Below, in pieces: positions 6,742-9,402 of a stretch of DNA of 9,402 bases. The translations under genes were made by a program, and so were the position numbers. The DNA lies in the NCBI GenBank assembly GCA_023384315.1, contig JAHDWY010000089.1, positions 1,070 through 10,471 of the forward strand. Reading direction: 5' to 3'. Origin of the DNA: Candidatus Hydrogenedentota bacterium. Lineage in GTDB: Bacteria; Hydrogenedentota; Hydrogenedentia; Hydrogenedentales; SLHB01. A model generated the notes under the pieces. It worked only from the letters and a program-made list of their open reading frames with translations, did no database searches and was not told the DNA's origin. Position 1 is the first letter of the stretch. Each line of letters opens with the position of its first letter.

Positions 6742-7590
6742 GGGCGGATACTCCACCGTGCGGCCGCTGTACCGGACCAGCCGCATGGCGTCATCGGGTT
6801 GCGCGGCCGGGTCTACGTATCGCCCGAGGTCGCGCATGGCGATGACGTTGAAGCCGCCGTCCTTCAAGTATGCCATGTATTCAGCGAACCGTTCCGGCGG
6901 CGTGTGGACCCACGGGTGCGCAATATCCGGCACGCCGTGAAATTGTACGACGGCAATCTTACCGCCCCCGGCGCGATCGACTGACGCCTTGAAATTGTCG
7001 AGGGTCCACTGCGGATACGCGTCGCCCGCCGACGGAATCAACAGGGGATCGTGCCGCGCCGGATCGTACAGGGGTCCGGGTTCGAGCTTGCCGTAGAACA
7101 CTTCCGGTTGCATGCCCCTGCGCGCCCACAAATATCCGTTCGCTTTCAGAATCTCCAGACCTTCCGGCGAGAACCCGTTGCCGGGCCATCCAAAACTCAC
7201 GGGCTTTGGCACGCCCACTCTCTTTAGCTCCGACTCGACCAGCGCCAATTGACCCGCAAGATGGGCCGTGTGTTTTGGCGTGTTCATCCCCGCGTGGTTC
7301 CAGGTATGGTTGCCGATCTCAAAGCCCATCTTGTGCAGTTCGCCCACGTCTTCCCACGACAAGAAATTCTCCGTGTCGGACATCCGGCATTCGGTGATGA
7401 AGAAGGTTGCGCCGAACCCATGTTCCTTGAGGATTGGCGCCACGACGGTGAGATGCGATTTCACCGCGTCGTCGAACGTAAGCACGATCGTCTTGTCGGG
7501 GATGGGTTCGAGTTGGGCGCGCGCGGCAGGAGTCAGAGTCAGGTACGCAAAGGCGGCAAGGAGCATCAAAGGCATGCGGCAGCGGTCCAT
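6739..7590 (-). CDS. Secreted polysaccharide deacetylase (NodB-type, CE4-like)
   Basis: A 283-residue protein with a signal peptide (MDRCRMPLMLLAAFAYLTL, cleavage at ARA after about residue 25) and a NodB homology domain. These enzymes remove N- or O-acetyl groups from chitin-like, peptidoglycan or xylan-like polymers with a bound metal. Motif 1 is TFDD (38-41: catalytic base Asp40, metal ligand Asp41). Motif 2 is NHTWNH (94-99: metal ligands His95 and His99). FGWPGN (133-138) sits where motif 3 is expected but lacks the usual Arg. VVQFHGVPD (214-222) supplies the late His (His218). The fold then ends with a MAYLKDGGFNVI segment typical of the last strands of the barrel. ATG 7590 is preferred over an in-frame GTG at 7626 because of an AGGAGG site 7 bases upstream; the GTG version would overlap the previous gene and bury the signal peptide. 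The gene starts 26 bases after the GH2-like gene, so the two are probably co-translated. Confidence 0.88.
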   Translation of the reverse strand: MDRCRMPLMLLAAFAYLTLTPAARAQLEPIPDKTIVLTFDDAVKSHLTVVAPILKEHGFGATFFITECRMSDTENFLSWEDVGELHKMGFEIGNHTWNHAGMNTPKHTAHLAGQLALVESELKRVGVPKPVSFGWPGNGFSPEGLEILKANGYLWARRGMQPEVFYGKLEPGPLYDPARHDPLLIPSAGDAYPQWTLDNFKASVDRAGGGKIAVVQFHGVPDIAHPWVHTPPERFAEYMAYLKDGGFNVIAMRDLGRYVDPAAQPDDAMRLVRYSGRTVEYPP

Positions 7591-7597
7591 AACATAA

Positions 7598-7603
7598 CCT
7601 CCT
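7598..7603 (-). promoter_or_regulatory. Ribosome binding site of the deacetylase gene
   Basis: Reads AGGAGG on the minus strand, 7 bases upstream of the ATG at 7588-7590, within the short gap after the stop of the preceding gene. It fixes the deacetylase start and supports translation within an operon. Confidence 0.75.
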
Positions 7604-7616
7604 CGGAAGTACTTCG

Positions 7617-9402
7617 CTATCGCCACCAGTTCAAGTGCAAGGGGTCTCGGGTAGCCGATTCGAGGTCGAAGGAAAATCGAAACTCGCCCGGCGTTTTCGA
7701 GACCTTCACAAGAACCGTACTGCGCCCTTGTTTGATGTTGACTGATTCCCGGTGGTCCGCGAAGGCGCCGGCGGGCAGGTGCTCCGTGCTCTCATGCACG
7801 AGCGTACCGTTCAACCAAACCTTGGTGGCGTGTTGCACCTGCAAATGTATCGTGGCCGCCTGGCGCGCCGCGGAATTGAACTCCGCGTAGGCGTACCCGG
7901 TGCCGTAGTCGCACTGCGGCGTCTTCGCATGGACCGGACTGAAGGCTTCCTGCAGGTCGATGCAATGGCCGAAGTCCGCGAGCGAGTACCACCGTTTCCA
8001 CTCGATGGCCGTGTACCAGCCGGGATAGGTCGCGGCAAGGTCCACGCTCTTTTCGGGTGGGTACGCGGTCTCATGCCCTTTACCGCCCCAGTTGGGAAAC
8101 ATGCCGATGACCAGCCACTGGCGCAGGCGGTGTAGCTTCTCGCGGCGCAACCAGTCAATGGCTTCCTGCGGCGCGGGCAGGGTTTCTTCCGAGGGAACGG
8201 AGCGGCGGGAGAAATGACGGAGCATGTTCACAAAGATGCGGTCCGCTACGGGGTCCCGGCCGAGGTGGTCCATAATCCGCAGGTGCGTGAACACGATGCG
8301 GCCGCTGCCGTATCGGCGCACGAGAAGGTCTGTGCCCCACCATGCCGGCTCGGCGGCATCGTCCTGCAACGGCACGGGTCGAAGATCGAAAGCGCCCGCG
8401 ATGTCGTCGTCGCCGGATTCGGCAAAGGTACGGGGCGGAACGACATTGCGATAGGGTTGCCCCATGAAACACCGGGCGGGCAATCCGTCAAACACGGGAT
8501 GGATCTTGACGTAATGGAAAACGCCGATGGGACCGCCAGTCGCGTCCCGGCCGGTTGCGGCGATCGCGTCGTCCACGCGCTCCGCAAACAGGTTCCAATC
8601 GTCTGGAGGTCCGAACACCAACGCCACCGCGCCGCCCCGCACTTCCGCGAGGACGTGCCCCAGTTCGTTTTCCGGATAGGCGCGAACCGTATTGCCAAGA
8701 GGCGGCACGATGTGAATCGCAGCCTTCGATTCCCCCGGCTTCGCAAGCCGGAGACACGCTTCGCGCCACTCCTTGTTCGGGTCGACGACGTGAACGTCCA
8801 CGTCACAAGCCTGCACGGATTCAACGACATGAAGATTGACCGCGTTCTGCGCGATCACCTTGTGCCCCTGCATCAGACGTACAACAAACTGATGGTTACC
8901 GACGGACCCGGAGGCGGAGATGGTCCCGCTCCAGATTTCCTTCCCGCCGCGCGGCAGCTTGATGTTGCGTTTCTTCTTCCACAACACCTGGTTCGTGGGG
9001 CCGACGACCTGGAGCGACAGATCGGCGCGGGCCTCGTTCCGCTCGTCGTTCACGAGCGACACGCTGACGTTCACCTCTTCCCGGGGAACGAGATTCGTCT
9101 TCGGGATTAGAATCACGGGAAGCAGCGGCGCTTGTAGCGACTTGAGTATTCCATGAATCGGTTTCGGACGCGAGGCGCGGTCGAGCACGCCGGTACCCGG
9201 CAACGTGCCGTCGTCGCGCAGTTGGTCGAAGCAATAGCCGGCGAGCTTGCCGTTCAAGCGTAACGCTTCGACCTGGTGTTTAATCGCCGAGGTATGCACG
9301 TCCCGCGCGGCCGTGGCCATTCCTGCCACGTCTCCAAACACGCGGTCCAGCTCGCGGGCGGCAAAACCGGTCTGCGCGGCTTCGGGGAGTACCGAGGCGG
9401 AG
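7617..9402 (-). CDS. GH2-like multi-domain glycosidase, C-terminal part
   Basis: Partial gene, cut by the right window edge; about 594 residues are seen, ending at TAG 7617-7619. A GTG at 9339-9341 is in frame, but the frame stays open and protein-like to the edge, so the true start is outside. The first part resembles the end of a GH2 TIM barrel: HQVEALRLNGKLAGYCFDQL (fragment residues 42-61) followed by a GVLDRASRPK stretch (71-80), the usual position of the last barrel elements. An Ig-like beta domain follows (about 95-192). A Rossmann-like domain (about 195-400) has GGAVALVFGPPDDW and YGSGRIVFTHLRIMDHLG segments reminiscent of glutamine-amidotransferase-like folds attached to some glycosidases. 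The C-terminal 150 residues form a beta sandwich with a TKVWLNGTLVHE stretch (526-537), like carbohydrate-binding or jelly-roll modules. The catalytic Glu residues would lie beyond the edge, so sugar specificity is unknown. It is the first gene visible in the minus-strand cluster. Confidence 0.65.
   Translation of the reverse strand, partial: SASVLPEAAQTGFAARELDRVFGDVAGMATAARDVHTSAIKHQVEALRLNGKLAGYCFDQLRDDGTLPGTGVLDRASRPKPIHGILKSLQAPLLPVILIPKTNLVPREEVNVSVSLVNDERNEARADLSLQVVGPTNQVLWKKKRNIKLPRGGKEIWSGTISASGSVGNHQFVVRLMQGHKVIAQNAVNLHVVESVQACDVDVHVVDPNKEWREACLRLAKPGESKAAIHIVPPLGNTVRAYPENELGHVLAEVRGGAVALVFGPPDDWNLFAERVDDAIAATGRDATGGPIGVFHYVKIHPVFDGLPARCFMGQPYRNVVPPRTFAESGDDDIAGAFDLRPVPLQDDAAEPAWWGTDLLVRRYGSGRIVFTHLRIMDHLGRDPVADRIFVNMLRHFSRRSVPSEETLPAPQEAIDWLRREKLHRLRQWLVIGMFPNWGGKGHETAYPPEKSVDLAATYPGWYTAIEWKRWYSLADFGHCIDLQEAFSPVHAKTPQCDYGTGYAYAEFNSAARQAATIHLQVQHATKVWLNGTLVHESTEHLPAGAFADHRESVNIKQGRSTVLVKVSKTPGEFRFSFDLESATRDPLHLNWWR

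Noticed and set aside
6013..6984. A 323-codon + strand open frame across the unknown-domain gene and the end of the deacetylase.
   Set aside because: It is an antisense shadow: the minus strand carries clear motifs in both genes, and the + translation looks like random GC-rich coding. It does not depend on the TAA at 6739 being real.
8214..9110. A 298-codon + strand open frame opposite the GH2-like gene.
   Set aside because: The minus frame has recognisable glycosidase-tail features; the + frame shows no family resemblance or start signal.

Overview
The window is densely coding, GC-rich bacterial DNA (roughly 60 % G+C by eye). No stretch longer than about 300 bases lacks a gene, and I found no RNA gene, insertion sequence or CRISPR array. 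Both edges cut through genes. The style of the genes suggests a Planctomycetota/Verrucomicrobiota/Lentisphaerota-like or Hydrogenedentota-like bacterium: secreted two-domain esterases, multi-domain glycoside hydrolases, extracytoplasmic polysaccharide deacetylases and an HDOD signalling protein. That placement is inferred from gene style alone.

Left part, + strand (1-2973): the C-terminal end of an HDOD/HD-type signalling protein, then a polytopic GT-C-like membrane protein (probably a lipid-linked sugar transferase), then a secreted bacterial lysyl oxidase. The lysyl oxidase keeps the copper-binding His cluster and both residues that form the LTQ cofactor. A short hairpin lies in the 30-base gap where this group meets the oppositely oriented cluster.

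Right part, - strand (3004-9402), read from right to left: the C-terminal part of a large GH2-like glycosidase, a secreted NodB-type polysaccharide deacetylase, a beta-rich domain of unknown function, a secreted tandem alpha/beta hydrolase of the acetylxylan-esterase/dienelactone-hydrolase type, and a small membrane-anchored protein that I do not recognise. Gaps are short (26-51 bases), the strand is the same throughout, and most starts have good ribosome binding sites, so this looks like one operon. Together the products could deacetylate, de-esterify and hydrolyse a decorated polysaccharide outside the cytoplasm. The substrate cannot be read from the sequence.

The most notable points are: (1) the complete active site of the lysyl oxidase, with an added hydrophobic C-terminal tail; (2) a single in-frame TAA separating the deacetylase from the downstream domain, with protein-like sequence running directly on from the stop and no usable start or ribosome binding site before the first Met, as if one longer gene had been split by a nonsense change; (3) the internal duplication of the esterase, in which the first copy has lost its catalytic residues. 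I did not identify a clear new defence or mobile system.
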